From positions 1,054,001 to 1,118,000 of the forward strand of contig NZ_JAUTAZ010000001.1 of the NCBI RefSeq assembly GCF_030818905.1: DNA of 64,000 nt, written 5' to 3'. The first letter of the stretch is position 1, and each line of letters begins with the position of its first letter. Under the pieces are notes generated by a model, which worked only from the letters and a program-made list of their open reading frames with translations, ran no database searches and was not told where the DNA came from. Position numbers and translations under genes: made by a program. Shown here in pieces: positions 32,286-41,264 of this stretch. Source of the DNA: Microbacterium sp. SORGH_AS_0888. Its GTDB lineage: Bacteria; Actinomycetota; Actinomycetes; Actinomycetales; Microbacteriaceae.

Positions 32286-33278
32286 TCAGGAGAACAGGTC
32301 CTTCACGTGCTCCACGATCTCGCGGGAGCTGTACGGGTCCATCCGGAACGAGTTCTTGCCGAGCCCGTACACCTGGCCGGCCGCGACCGAGGGCACATTG
32401 GCCAGCACCGGGTCGGTGGCGAACGCCTGCGCCTTCTCGTCGTCGACGGAGAGGATGAAGGTCGTGCGGCTCGTGAGCTTCAGCAGGTTCTCGTACGTCG
32501 CCCAGACGAAGTCGGACCGCTGCTGCGCCTGGGTATGCCACGACGGATCGGGGTCCTCGACACGGAAGCCGAGCGAGGCGAGCAGGTCGGCGTGCGGTCC
32601 GCCCGCGCGGGCGATCGGGTTGTCCTGCCCCGGTCCGTTGAACGAGATGACGTTGACCGTGCCCTCGGGCACCGTGATCGCCGAGGCCGTCTCGCGCACG
32701 ACGGCGTCGAAGTCGTCCACGGCCTTCTTGGCCTGCGCCTCGAGCCCGGTGGCGTGGCCGAGCTCGACCGCGAGGTCCTGCCAGGTCTGCCCGCCGTAGT
32801 CGACGACGATCGTCGGGGCGATGGCGCTCAGGTCGCCCACGTTCCCGGTGAGGGCGTCACGTCCGCTGGTGGCCACGACGATCAGATCGGGGTCCTGCGC
32901 GATGACCGCTTCGAGGTTGAACTCGCCGACGCTCCACAGGTTGGCGACGCCTCGCTCGGTCGCGACATCGGCCCACTGGTCGAACCAGACGCCCCCGAGC
33001 TGCGACCCGCTCGCCACCACCGGGGCGTCGATCGCGAGCAGCGTGCCCGTCACCGAGACGGCGGTCGAGACGACGCGCTCGGGCTTCGCCGGGATCTCCG
33101 TCGTGGTGCCGTCGGCGTTGGTGAAGGTGCGGGGCCACGCCGCCTCATCCGACGAGCTCGACGCGGGGGCCGTGTCGGAGGCCGCTGTCGATGCGCACCC
33201 GCTCAGGGCGAGAGCGCTCGCGACGGCGAGCGTGATCAGTGCCGTGAGGCGACGGCGCAGTGGTCGCTGTGAGGACAT
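32286..33278 (-). CDS. ferric-siderophore-binding lipoprotein
   Basis: A 330-residue FepB/FecB-type solute-binding lipoprotein. The lipobox LALSGCAS near residue 27 marks acylation; PKRVV-like start of the domain is PAKPERVVSTAVSVTGTLLAI, with later NLEAVIAQDPDLIVVATSG and a C-terminal DPYSSREIVEHVKDLFS. The sequence PIARAGGPHADLLASLGF resembles enterobactin/catecholate-binding members. GGGAAGGAA precedes the ATG. Divergent from an AraC-type regulator; a partial DtxR-like box lies in the gap, so iron repression is likely. Confidence 0.9.
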   Translation of the reverse strand: MSSQRPLRRRLTALITLAVASALALSGCASTAASDTAPASSSSDEAAWPRTFTNADGTTTEIPAKPERVVSTAVSVTGTLLAIDAPVVASGSQLGGVWFDQWADVATERGVANLWSVGEFNLEAVIAQDPDLIVVATSGRDALTGNVGDLSAIAPTIVVDYGGQTWQDLAVELGHATGLEAQAKKAVDDFDAVVRETASAITVPEGTVNVISFNGPGQDNPIARAGGPHADLLASLGFRVEDPDPSWHTQAQQRSDFVWATYENLLKLTSRTTFILSVDDEKAQAFATDPVLANVPSVAAGQVYGLGKNSFRMDPYSSREIVEHVKDLFS

Positions 33279-33380
33279 GTTTCCTTCCCATCGCACCGCC
33301 GACCTGATCGACGGTGCCGTCATCCGCCGGGGGCGGGGCTGTGGCGCGGCATCTTCGACGCGGAGCATGGAGGCTCATCT

Positions 33381-33399
33381 AAAGGTTAGGATGCCCTTA
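33381..33399. promoter_or_regulatory. partial DtxR/IdeR box-like sequence
   Basis: AAAGGTTAGGATGCCCTTA matches the 19-bp iron-box consensus at 13 positions, with a perfect left half AGGTTAGG, in the gap between the siderophore-binding protein gene and the AraC-type gene. Much weaker than the HtaA box. Confidence 0.35.
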
Positions 33400-33430
33400 C
33401 CTCACTGGTTTCACCCGGATCGGCGAATCC

Positions 33431-34897
33431 TTGACCTCACTCCGCCTCCAGCCCGCAGCGATTCCCCCCGCATCCACCCGCACCGCCGTCGACACCACCG
33501 CTCCCACGCTGGTCTGGGTGCGAACGGGCACGGCCGAGGTCACGGTCGACGGCGTGCCGCAGCGACTCGCCTCGGGTCAGGCGCTGTGGCTTCCGGCGTC
33601 GCGCCACGTCGTCGTCCGCGGCGCAGCGGGCTCGAGCGTGCTGCCCGTGCGCGTGCGCGGCTCCGACCGCGATGCGGGACCGCTGGCGGTGACGAGGTTC
33701 GCGGTGGCGAGCGAGCAGGAGCCGCTGCTGCTCGCCGCCTTCGCCCGCAGTCTCGGCGTGCTCCACGGCGGCGGTGTCCGCGCCGCCGCGCTGCTGCACG
33801 GGCTGGGACAGCACCAGCACGGGATCGCGGCGCCCGCCCTGCCCCGCTCTCCCGATCTGCTCCGCGTCGCGGAGAGCCTGCTGGGCTCCCCGACGGCCTC
33901 GCCGTCCGACGTCGCCGGCGCCCAGGGACTCGGCGAGAGTGCGCTGACGCGACGTTTCCGTGTCGAGACGGGCTGGACGCCCCGGCGCTGGCAGACGCGC
34001 AGCGTGCTGGCGCGTGCGGCGGCACGCATCCGGGAGGAAGGCGGCGTCGCGGCCGGTCTGGCGGTGACGGGATACTCGGGACCACAGGCGTTCGCGCGGG
34101 CGTTCCGTCGAGAGTGGGGCATCTCGCCGAGCGAGCTGCTCGCCACGCGGTGCGCGGCCGTCGTGGCCGACCGGCGCGCCGCCGTTCTCGGTCCGCAGTG
34201 CACCGGCTATCACGTGGTGCTGTGGGTCGCCGCCGGATGTGCGACCCTGCAGATCGACGACACGGTCACCGCGGCGCACGCCGGGGACCTCGTCTGTCTC
34301 CCTGCCGGAGCGATCATCGGCTACCGCGCCGAGCCGGGGTCCGCGGTGGTGCCGCTGGGATGGCTGCCCGGCGGCACCGCGCTCCCGGCCGGCATCGTCG
34401 CTCACGCCGGTCCCGAGAGCACGGATGCGCTCATCCGGCTCGCGGCCTGGACCTACACCGGGCTCGGTCCGATCGGCGCCGGTGATCCTCGTCACACCCT
34501 GGAGGCGCTCCTCGGCGTCGGAGCGGCAGAGGGCCTGGCCCCGCACGTCGCCGACGCCGCGCACGCCGTCCTCGCGCAGCTCAGCAGCGATCCGGCCGAC
34601 GATCGCACGACGTTCGAGCTCGCGCACGAGAACGCGCTCGAACCCGACGAGCTGCGCACCGCGATCGGCGCGCTCACCGGGACGACCCTGCCGGTCTGGC
34701 GGGCGCGCACGCGGATGGGCTGGGCGCGACGCCTTCTCCGCGACGGCGTGCCGACCACGCAGGTGGCACGACGGCTCGGGTTCGCCGACGCGGCCTCGTT
34801 CAGCCGCGCGTTCACGCGCGCCCACGGATGTCCGCCGTCGCGCTATCGCCAGCGCGAGCTGCGCGAGGCTCACCCGGAGTACGCGCGGACATCGTGA
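33431..34897 (+). CDS. double AraC-family regulator (two cupin-HTH units)
   Basis: A 488-residue regulator, about twice the usual length. Unit 1: cupin-like sensor (about 27-75, TGTAEVTVDGVPQRLASGQALWLPA) and AraC HTH pair (about 143-240, ending AFARAFRREWGISPSELLATR). Unit 2: a second cupin (about 257-300, GCATLQIDDTVTAAHAGDLVCLPAG) and a second AraC HTH pair (about 378-480, VARRLGFADAASFSRAFTRAHGCPPSRYR). It looks like an internal duplication or fusion. Divergent from the siderophore operon, it probably activates that operon in response to the siderophore. The TTG start at 33431 lacks a clear ribosome site. Confidence 0.75.
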   Translation: MTSLRLQPAAIPPASTRTAVDTTAPTLVWVRTGTAEVTVDGVPQRLASGQALWLPASRHVVVRGAAGSSVLPVRVRGSDRDAGPLAVTRFAVASEQEPLLLAAFARSLGVLHGGGVRAAALLHGLGQHQHGIAAPALPRSPDLLRVAESLLGSPTASPSDVAGAQGLGESALTRRFRVETGWTPRRWQTRSVLARAAARIREEGGVAAGLAVTGYSGPQAFARAFRREWGISPSELLATRCAAVVADRRAAVLGPQCTGYHVVLWVAAGCATLQIDDTVTAAHAGDLVCLPAGAIIGYRAEPGSAVVPLGWLPGGTALPAGIVAHAGPESTDALIRLAAWTYTGLGPIGAGDPRHTLEALLGVGAAEGLAPHVADAAHAVLAQLSSDPADDRTTFELAHENALEPDELRTAIGALTGTTLPVWRARTRMGWARRLLRDGVPTTQVARRLGFADAASFSRAFTRAHGCPPSRYRQRELREAHPEYARTS

Positions 34898-35020
34898 CGC
34901 ACGCCGATCGGGCCCCGGTCGACGGTGCCGTCGCCCGGCGGATGCGGCGGAGGCGTCCCTCGGCCGGCGCGACGCCTCGACGGACCGCGACGGCTGCGGC
35001 ACACCGGGGCCTCGGTCTCG

Positions 35021-35551
35021 TCAGCGCGCGAGGGCACCCCCACGGCGGCCACCGCCGACGGGCAGGTTCCCCAGGCGTGCCGCGAGCACGGCGTTGCGTG
35101 CGCCGCGGTTGGCGGCCAGGACGAGCAGGATGACGCCGGCGCCGCCGATCGCCTTGGCGCCCAGCGCGGTCGCGCCGACGTCGAGCCCGATCCGCACGAG
35201 CAGCAGGACCACCCAGAGGGCCAGTCCCCACCAGCCGGTGCGGGACTCGAAGACGGCGCGCTCCCCACGGCGGCCCACGACGGGCGGATCGAGCGGCCGG
35301 AAATGCGCGAGCGAGCCCATCCACGCGCCGACCCCGAGGGAGAGCACGAGCTGGATCACCAGGACGGCGACGTCGAGCGCGCCGATCGCGACGCCGCCGT
35401 GCGCCAGGACGACCACTCCGATCACGGCCAGGACGAGGGGCGTGCGCCACATGCGCGAGGGCACGACCGGCCGCCAGGTGGTCTGACGGTACCCGAGCCA
35501 GCCGACGAGCAGGACGACGAGGACGATGTCTCCGAGGATGTCGAGGTTCAT
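35021..35551 (-). CDS. hypothetical membrane protein
   Basis: A 176-residue protein, MNLDILGDIVLVVLLVGWLG at the N-terminus, with about five hydrophobic helices and a cytoplasmic loop RPLDPPVVGRRGERAVFESR. The layout resembles short DUF1453-like/CcdC-like membrane proteins, but I cannot assign it. A longer in-frame start adds 14 polar residues; the ATG at 35551 is preferred because it begins the first helix. The roughly 120 bp after it, before the AraC-type gene end, hold nothing I recognise. Confidence 0.6.
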   Translation of the reverse strand: MNLDILGDIVLVVLLVGWLGYRQTTWRPVVPSRMWRTPLVLAVIGVVVLAHGGVAIGALDVAVLVIQLVLSLGVGAWMGSLAHFRPLDPPVVGRRGERAVFESRTGWWGLALWVVLLLVRIGLDVGATALGAKAIGGAGVILLVLAANRGARNAVLAARLGNLPVGGGRRGGALAR

Positions 35552-35700
35552 GGCTCGAGCCTCGTCCGGCGGGCGCAGCTCCGCCTCCCCCACCGGGGTG
35601 GAGATCGGGTGGAGATCGCGACGGGTCCGGATTTAACACGGCCGCAATCCCCGCAGGAACGTCAGCGAAACACGTCGAGCGTTTACTGATCGAAAGTGAT

Positions 35701-35715
35701 GTTGGTCATACCAAC
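35701..35715. promoter_or_regulatory. GntR-type operator candidate
   Basis: Perfect palindrome GTTGGTCATACCAAC, 27 bp before the deaminase start. TTGGTxATACCAA-like palindromes are typical FadR/FCD-type GntR sites. No GntR gene is adjacent; candidates in the window lie at 43976 and 49052. Confidence 0.45.
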
Positions 35716-35742
35716 AGCGTTGCGGAGCGAGGAGACGAACCG

Positions 35743-37026
35743 ATGGATGCGGAACTCCTCGAGCCCGGACAGCGGATCGGGAGGATCACCGGGCTCGCCG
35801 CCACCGGGGATGTCGCCGACACGCTCACGTTCGCGGAGGGTCGCGTCGTCGACGCGACCTCCTTCCCCCACCCGATGGGCGAGACGGTCGACGCCTCGGG
35901 GTGGGTCGCCCTTCCACCGCTCGCCGACCTGCATGCCCACCTCGACAAGGGCTACACGTGGAGCGCCTTCGGTCAGCCGGAGGGCTCGCTCGACGACGCG
36001 ATCACCTGCTGGATGGACCACGGCGCGAGCCACTCCTTCGCCGACATCAAAGCCGGTGCCCGCCGCCATCTGCTCGCAGCCCTGCACTCCGGGGTGACGG
36101 CCGTGCGTTCGCACGCCAACTACCACCTGGGCGATGACCCGCTGCGCGGCGTCCGGGCCCTCGTCGAGCTCCGGGAGGAGTTCGCCGGTCTCGTCGACCT
36201 GCAGATCGTCGCCAGCCCCGGCCCCTCCGACGGCCCCGATGACCTGGGACGCGCAGCCGTGATGCTCGGCATCGACCTGGTCGGCGGCTTCCCCCATCTC
36301 GCGGAGGACCCGAGCGCAGACCTGGAGCGGACGGCCGCCTTCGCGGAGGAGTTCGGGCTCGGCGTCGACCTCCACACCGACGAGACCCTCGATCCGGCCT
36401 CGCACGGCCTCGCGGACCTGGCGGCACGCACACGGCACTGGCCGGCGGAGGTCATCCGCTCCGCGGGACACTGCGTGAGCCTGTCCACCCAGGATGCCGC
36501 CACGCGCGCCCGCACGCTCGCCGCCGTGGCCGAGGCCGGCGTCTCGATCGTCACCAATCCGCTGACGAACCTCTACCTCCAGGGCTGGCAGCACCCGGTC
36601 GGCACGCCCCGGGGGATCCCGCCGCTGCGCGAGATCCTGGATGCCGGAATCGTCCTGGCCGCGGGCGGCGACAATGTGCAAGACCCGTTCAACCCCCTCG
36701 GCAACGCCGACATGGTCGACGTCGCGGCCGAGCTCGTCACCGCCGGCCACCTGACGCCCGCCGAGGCGTGGCACGTCAGCTCCGGCGGCGGTCGCGCCGC
36801 CTTCGGGCTGCCGCCGGCGCGCGGGCGGGTCGGCGAGGTCGCCGATGTCGTGCTCGTCCGGGCCGCTCACGCCGCCGAGGCGCTGGCCGAGCGGGCTCCG
36901 GATCGGATCGTCGTCCGTGACGGCCGGGTGATCGCCGTACGACGCCGCATCACCCGCAGCGTGCTCGACCGGCCACCGATGTCGGCCCCGTCCTCCGCGC
37001 CGACCTCCGAAGGAGCCCTGATATGA
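35743..37026 (+). CDS. cytosine-deaminase-like amidohydrolase
   Basis: A 427-residue metal-dependent hydrolase of the CodA/AtzC-type branch. Metal ligands are visible in PPLADLHAHLDKG (His64, His66), AVRSHANYH, VDLHTDETLDP and the characteristic AAGGDNVQDPFNPLGNADM (catalytic Asp). It hydrolyses an amino or imino group on a heterocycle; the actual substrate is unknown. It leads an operon: the stop overlaps the ABC ATPase start by 4 bp, so the importer probably brings in its substrate. Confidence 0.8.
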   Translation: MDAELLEPGQRIGRITGLAATGDVADTLTFAEGRVVDATSFPHPMGETVDASGWVALPPLADLHAHLDKGYTWSAFGQPEGSLDDAITCWMDHGASHSFADIKAGARRHLLAALHSGVTAVRSHANYHLGDDPLRGVRALVELREEFAGLVDLQIVASPGPSDGPDDLGRAAVMLGIDLVGGFPHLAEDPSADLERTAAFAEEFGLGVDLHTDETLDPASHGLADLAARTRHWPAEVIRSAGHCVSLSTQDAATRARTLAAVAEAGVSIVTNPLTNLYLQGWQHPVGTPRGIPPLREILDAGIVLAAGGDNVQDPFNPLGNADMVDVAAELVTAGHLTPAEAWHVSSGGGRAAFGLPPARGRVGEVADVVLVRAAHAAEALAERAPDRIVVRDGRVIAVRRRITRSVLDRPPMSAPSSAPTSEGALI

Positions 37027-37823
37027 GCACGACCGCCGTCGACGGCAGCACCGAGCCCGTCGGGTCCGTGACGAGCGGGGCCGGCGCCGCCGTGGCCCCG
37101 ACGCTGTCCTTCACGGACGTCGCCAAGGTCTTCGACACCGGCACCCGCGCGCTCGAGGAGGTGTCACTGGACGTCCGGCCGGGTGAGTTCGTCTCGGTCG
37201 TCGGTCCCTCGGGCTGCGGAAAGTCCACGCTGCTGCGTCTGGCCGCCGGACTCGACGGCGCGACCGAGGGCACGGTCGAGGTCCGCGCCGACACGACGAG
37301 CTTCGTCTTCCAGGAGGCGACGCTGCTGGAGTGGCGCACCGCCCAGCGCAACGTGGAGCTCGTCGGCGAGCTCGACGGGGTCGGCAGAGCCGAACGCCGT
37401 CGCCGCGCCTCCGAGGCGCTCGAGCTCGTGGGGCTCACGGGCTTCGAGAATCAGCATCCGCGTGCACTGTCGGGCGGCATGCGGATGCGCGTGTCGATCG
37501 CCCGTGCCCTGGTCGCGGAGCCGCAGCTCGCACTGTTCGACGAGCCGTTCGGGGCGCTCGACGAGATCACCCGGCTCAAGATGCAGACCGAGCTGCAGCG
37601 GCTGTTCCAGCTCAAGGGCTTCGCCGCCATGTTCATCACGCACTCGATCTCGGAGGCCGTCTACCTCTCGAGCCGGGTCGTCGTCATGAGCGGCCGTCCG
37701 GGACGCATCGTCGACGACATCGACCTGCCCTGGTCCTACCCCCGGTCCCCCGAGCTGCGCTACGAACCCGAGTTCGGGCGGATCGTCGGCCACCTCTCGC
37801 ACGCCTTGGAGGCGCACTCGTGA
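37023..37823 (+). CDS. NitT/TauT-type ABC transporter ATPase
   Basis: A 266-residue SsuB/TauB-like ATPase: Walker A GPSGCGKST, Q-loop TSFVFQEATLLEW, signature ALSGGMRMRVSIARAL, Walker B LALFDEPFGALDE and switch His in ITHSISEAVYLS. It powers import of a small organic solute with the permease and binding protein that follow. Overlaps neighbours at both ends (4 bp with each), so translation is coupled. Confidence 0.9.
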   Translation: MSTTAVDGSTEPVGSVTSGAGAAVAPTLSFTDVAKVFDTGTRALEEVSLDVRPGEFVSVVGPSGCGKSTLLRLAAGLDGATEGTVEVRADTTSFVFQEATLLEWRTAQRNVELVGELDGVGRAERRRRASEALELVGLTGFENQHPRALSGGMRMRVSIARALVAEPQLALFDEPFGALDEITRLKMQTELQRLFQLKGFAAMFITHSISEAVYLSSRVVVMSGRPGRIVDDIDLPWSYPRSPELRYEPEFGRIVGHLSHALEAHS

Positions 37824-38734
37824 GCCATGACCTCGTCCTCACCCCACCCGCCGCCCCGGAGGACCGACCGCTCGCGCCATCGACTCCGCACGCCGGCGGC
37901 GGGGCGCCGGCCGCGCCTCGGCCGCGGTCGCGTGGCGCCGCCGGCGTCGTTCGCGGCATCTGGTCGCGGACGATGCCGATCATCGCCGCCGTGATCGGGA
38001 TCATCGCGATCTGGTACGCCGTGTCGTACCTCCTGCTGAGCGAGAGCCGCCGCTTCCTGCTGCCCCCTCCGCATCAGGTGCTGACCGAGACGGTGGGCAA
38101 CGACAAGGTGATCGGTCCGATGATCGCCGCTCTCGGGCAGACGATCACCGTCGCCCTCATCGGGCTCGCGATCGCCGTCGTGATCGGCATGGGATGGGCG
38201 ATCGTGATGTCGCAATGGCGCCTCGCCGAGAAGATCCTCTACCCCTACGCCGTCATCCTGCAGACGATCCCCATCCTCGCCCTGACCCCGCTCATCGGAA
38301 TCTGGATGGGCTACGGGCTGCCGGCGCGCATCGTGGTGTGCGTCATCATCGCGGTGTTCCCGATGATCTCGAACACGCTGTTCGGGCTGCAGTCGGCGAC
38401 CCCGGCGGCGCACGATCTGTTCACCCTGCAGAAGGCCGGCAAGTGGCAGCGGATGACCAAGCTCATGCTTCCCGCCGCCATCCCCTCGGTCTTCACGGGC
38501 CTGCGCCAGTCCGCGGGCCTCGCCGTGATCGGTGCGATCGTCGGCGACTTCTTCTTCCAGCAGGGCAGTCAGGGGATCGGCGGTCTGCTCCGGACCTACA
38601 CGCTGCGCCTCAACATGGAGCCCCTCTTCCTCGCGATCATCTTCACGGCCCTCTTCGGCGTGATCGTCTTCTCCGTCTTCGCCGCCCTCGACCGCCTCAT
38701 CGTCGGGCGCCTGTTCGGCGTCGCCGCCCGCTGA
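37820..38734 (+). CDS. NitT/TauT-type ABC transporter permease
   Basis: A 304-residue BPD-type permease. A Pro-rich cytoplasmic N-terminus precedes about six helices; the EAA-like coupling loop is DLFTLQKAGKWQRMTKLMLPAAIPSVFTGLRQSAGLAVIGAIVGDFFF. The GTG start at 37820 overlaps the ATPase stop. Partner of the adjacent ATPase and lipoprotein. Confidence 0.9.
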   Translation: MSHDLVLTPPAAPEDRPLAPSTPHAGGGAPAAPRPRSRGAAGVVRGIWSRTMPIIAAVIGIIAIWYAVSYLLLSESRRFLLPPPHQVLTETVGNDKVIGPMIAALGQTITVALIGLAIAVVIGMGWAIVMSQWRLAEKILYPYAVILQTIPILALTPLIGIWMGYGLPARIVVCVIIAVFPMISNTLFGLQSATPAAHDLFTLQKAGKWQRMTKLMLPAAIPSVFTGLRQSAGLAVIGAIVGDFFFQQGSQGIGGLLRTYTLRLNMEPLFLAIIFTALFGVIVFSVFAALDRLIVGRLFGVAAR

Positions 38735-38846
38735 CCGCCGCACGCCCGGCGCACGGCGCCGCCCCATCGCGTCTCCGACCCGCACGACCGTACGACCCGC
38801 ACCACCCGCCCGTCCCCACCCGCCCGAAGCCCTCCAGGAGGACACC

Positions 38847-40052
38847 GTGTCACAGCCCACCCCGCTCCCCCGCCGCGCCACCGTGCGCGCCCTCGCGATC
38901 GGCGCCATCGCCGCATCCGTCATCGTGGTCGCCGGATGCTCCGGCGCCGACCCCGCGGCCCCGTCGTCGGCCGCCGCCGGCACGGCCGCCGAGAAGGGCG
39001 GACCCCTCGACCTCGCGAGCGTCTGCCCCGCGACGATCGTGATGCAGCAGGACTGGCAGCCCGAGTCGGAGCACGGCGCCATGTACAACCTCGTCGGCGA
39101 CGGCTACACCGTCGACACCGACAAGAAGACCGTGACGGGGCCGCTCGTCGTGAACGGCACCGACACGGGGGTGAAGATCGAGGTCCGCTCCGGCGGTCCG
39201 GCGGTCAACTTCCAGCCGGTCCCCGCACTCATGTACCTCGACACCGACATCCTGATCGGCGCCGTCAACACGGACGCGGCGATCGTCGCGGACGCGGACC
39301 AGCCCACGGTCGCCGTGACGTCGCAGCTCACCTACAGCCCGCAGATCCTCATGTGGGACCCGGAGAGCCACAACGGTGCGACGACCATCAAGGAGGCGGC
39401 GGCGGGCGGCGACCCGGTCGTCACCTCGGGAGACGTCATCCCGAACCTGCTGCTGTCGCAGGGCGTCATCACCTCGTCCCAGATCGACACGAGCTACGAG
39501 GGCACCCCGCAGCGGTTCGTCTCCGACCCGAAGATCCTGCAGCAGGGCTTCGCGACCGCCGAGCCGTACATCTACGAGAACGAGATCTCGCAGTGGGGCA
39601 AGCCGGTCGGCTACCAGCTGCTGTCCGAGCTCGGCTACAACATCTACCCCGAGCCGCTGGCGGTGCGGAAGGCCGACGTGACCGACAAGGCGGACTGCCT
39701 GAAGAAGCTCGTCCCGATCATGCAGCAGTCGCAGATCGACTTCCTCAACGCCCCCGAGCACGGCAACGCCGTGATCCTCGACCTCGTCGAGAAGTACGAC
39801 ACCGGATGGACCTACTCGGAGGGCGTCGCCCAGTTCTCGGTCGAGCAGCAGAAGAAGCTGGGTCTGGTCACGAACGACACGGCGTCGGGCGTGTTCGGCC
39901 AGTTCGACCCTGAGCGCATGTCCGCGATCGTGAAGGACTTCACGCCCTTCCTCGTGACGGCCGGAAGCATCACGCAGGCGGCCGCGTCGGCGATCGATCC
40001 GTCCGCGCTCTACACGAACGAGTTCATCGACACCTCGATCAAGATGGGCTGA
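38847..40052 (+). CDS. ABC substrate-binding lipoprotein (NMT1/SsuA-like)
   Basis: A 401-residue lipoprotein with lipobox VVAGCSG near residue 30. The domain body has MYLDTDILIGAVNTDAAIVADADQPTV and EPYIYENEISQWGKPVGYQLLSELGYNIYPEP, in the style of NitT/TauT/NMT1 binding proteins that recognise pyrimidine-like or sulfonate ligands. AGGAGGACACC precedes the GTG start. It lies 112 bp after the permease, unlike the overlapping genes before it, and is followed by a long stem-loop. Confidence 0.85.
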   Translation: MSQPTPLPRRATVRALAIGAIAASVIVVAGCSGADPAAPSSAAAGTAAEKGGPLDLASVCPATIVMQQDWQPESEHGAMYNLVGDGYTVDTDKKTVTGPLVVNGTDTGVKIEVRSGGPAVNFQPVPALMYLDTDILIGAVNTDAAIVADADQPTVAVTSQLTYSPQILMWDPESHNGATTIKEAAAGGDPVVTSGDVIPNLLLSQGVITSSQIDTSYEGTPQRFVSDPKILQQGFATAEPYIYENEISQWGKPVGYQLLSELGYNIYPEPLAVRKADVTDKADCLKKLVPIMQQSQIDFLNAPEHGNAVILDLVEKYDTGWTYSEGVAQFSVEQQKKLGLVTNDTASGVFGQFDPERMSAIVKDFTPFLVTAGSITQAAASAIDPSALYTNEFIDTSIKMG

Positions 40053-40060
40053 CCCGGTCG

Positions 40061-40105
40061 CGTCGATGCCCCGCCTCCCGAGCTCGAGGGGGCGGGGCAT
40101 CGACG
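40061..40105 (+). terminator. stem-loop after the binding-protein gene
   Basis: 18-bp arms 40061-40078 and 40088-40105 with one mismatch and a 9-nt loop, 8 bp after the stop. No T run follows. It could terminate, or attenuate, transcription into the MetV-MetF-like genes. Confidence 0.65.
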
Positions 40106-40130
40106 AGCCCTCACCGCGAAAGGAAGCGCT

Positions 40131-41264
40131 GTGACGCTCGATCTGCGCCTGCGTGACGCATCGCGACGCTGCCCCAAGCGCATGGTCTACGGCCCGTGCG
40201 GCGGGGTGTCCGCACAGGGCGGATGCGAGATCCCCGACCTCCGGTGCTCGTTCGTCGACGACGGCGAGCTCCTGGACGGCCTCGCCTTCGCCCCCTCCGA
40301 CGTCGCGGTGCCGGAGAGCGCCCGGGAGAGCGGCGACGCACTCGCCGTCGGGACGAGACGCCCGGCCTCCGCCGCCTTCGCCGCCCGCATCGGCGACGGT
40401 CCCATGATCACCGCCGACCTCCCGGTCCGTGGCACCGATCCGGGTCTGCTGACCGAGGCGGGCGTCCGGCTGGCCGGCCTCACGGCGGTCATCGCCGGCG
40501 AGCCGCCGGGCCTGCGCGACGCCCTCAGCCCGACGCACAAGGCACTCGTCCTCGTCGCGGCGGGAGCGACCGTCATCGCCGGCATGACGTGCCGCGACCG
40601 CAACCGGGTCGCGATCGAGGGCGAGCTCGCCGCCCTCGCCGATCTCGGAGTGGCCGGCGTCCTCGCCGTCACCGGCGACCATCCCGCATCCACCGCCCTT
40701 CCGCACGCGAGGCCGGTCTTCGACCTGGACTCGACGCGCGTCGCCGCTCTCGCCCGCCGCGCGGGTCTGTTCGTCGCCGTCGCCGAGCAGCCGGCCGCAC
40801 CCCCGGTCGCCTACCGTCCGGCGCGGCTCGCCCTCAAGGCGCAGGCCGGGGCTGAGCTCGGCATCCTGAACCTCTGCGGCGACATCGAGGACATCGCACG
40901 CTTCGCGGCGGGGGTGGCACGGACGGCCGCGCCCCTCCCCATCAGCGTGTCGGTGCCGGTGCTCGCCTCGCGTGCCGCGACGCGCCGGCTCGGCACACTG
41001 CCCGGCGTGTCGTTGCCCGCCGACCTCATGGCGGCGGTGGCCTCAGCCGATGCCCATGACGCCGCGGAGTCCGGCGCGCGTGCCGCCGCGGAGTGGGCGC
41101 GGCGCGCTCTGGCCGTGCCCGGGGTGGTCGGGGTGCACCTGTCGGCCGTCGTCGACGACAGTGATCCGACGGGGATGTCGGCCGTGACGGCGATCGTCCG
41201 GACGAACACTCTGTTGCGCGAGCGGTTGCTCACCGATGCGGAGGCCAGGGAGCCGACGCGATGA
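40131..41264 (+). CDS. MetV-MetF-like fusion protein, copy 1
   Basis: A 377-residue protein. Residues 10-45 hold a zinc-type cysteine module (CPKRMVYGPCGGVSAQGGCE; Cys14, 23, 32, 39) like MetV/MTHFR C-terminal-domain proteins. The rest is a methylenetetrahydrofolate-reductase-like barrel: TCRDRNRVAIEGELAALADLGV, VLAVTGDHPAS, PVFDLDSTR, PISVSVPVLAS. The catalytic Glu seen in MetF proteins (EFFPP or ELDPP) is not present; that strand reads MITADLPVRG. A C1-folate-related role with flavin is likely. AAAGGAAG precedes the GTG; it overlaps copy 2 by 4 bp. Confidence 0.75.
   Translation: MTLDLRLRDASRRCPKRMVYGPCGGVSAQGGCEIPDLRCSFVDDGELLDGLAFAPSDVAVPESARESGDALAVGTRRPASAAFAARIGDGPMITADLPVRGTDPGLLTEAGVRLAGLTAVIAGEPPGLRDALSPTHKALVLVAAGATVIAGMTCRDRNRVAIEGELAALADLGVAGVLAVTGDHPASTALPHARPVFDLDSTRVAALARRAGLFVAVAEQPAAPPVAYRPARLALKAQAGAELGILNLCGDIEDIARFAAGVARTAAPLPISVSVPVLASRAATRRLGTLPGVSLPADLMAAVASADAHDAAESGARAAAEWARRALAVPGVVGVHLSAVVDDSDPTGMSAVTAIVRTNTLLRERLLTDAEAREPTR

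Noticed and set aside
38850..40706. 618-codon minus-strand frame opposite the ABC binding-protein gene
   Set aside because: Mirror of the third-position bias of the lipoprotein gene; no ribosome site or recognisable motif.
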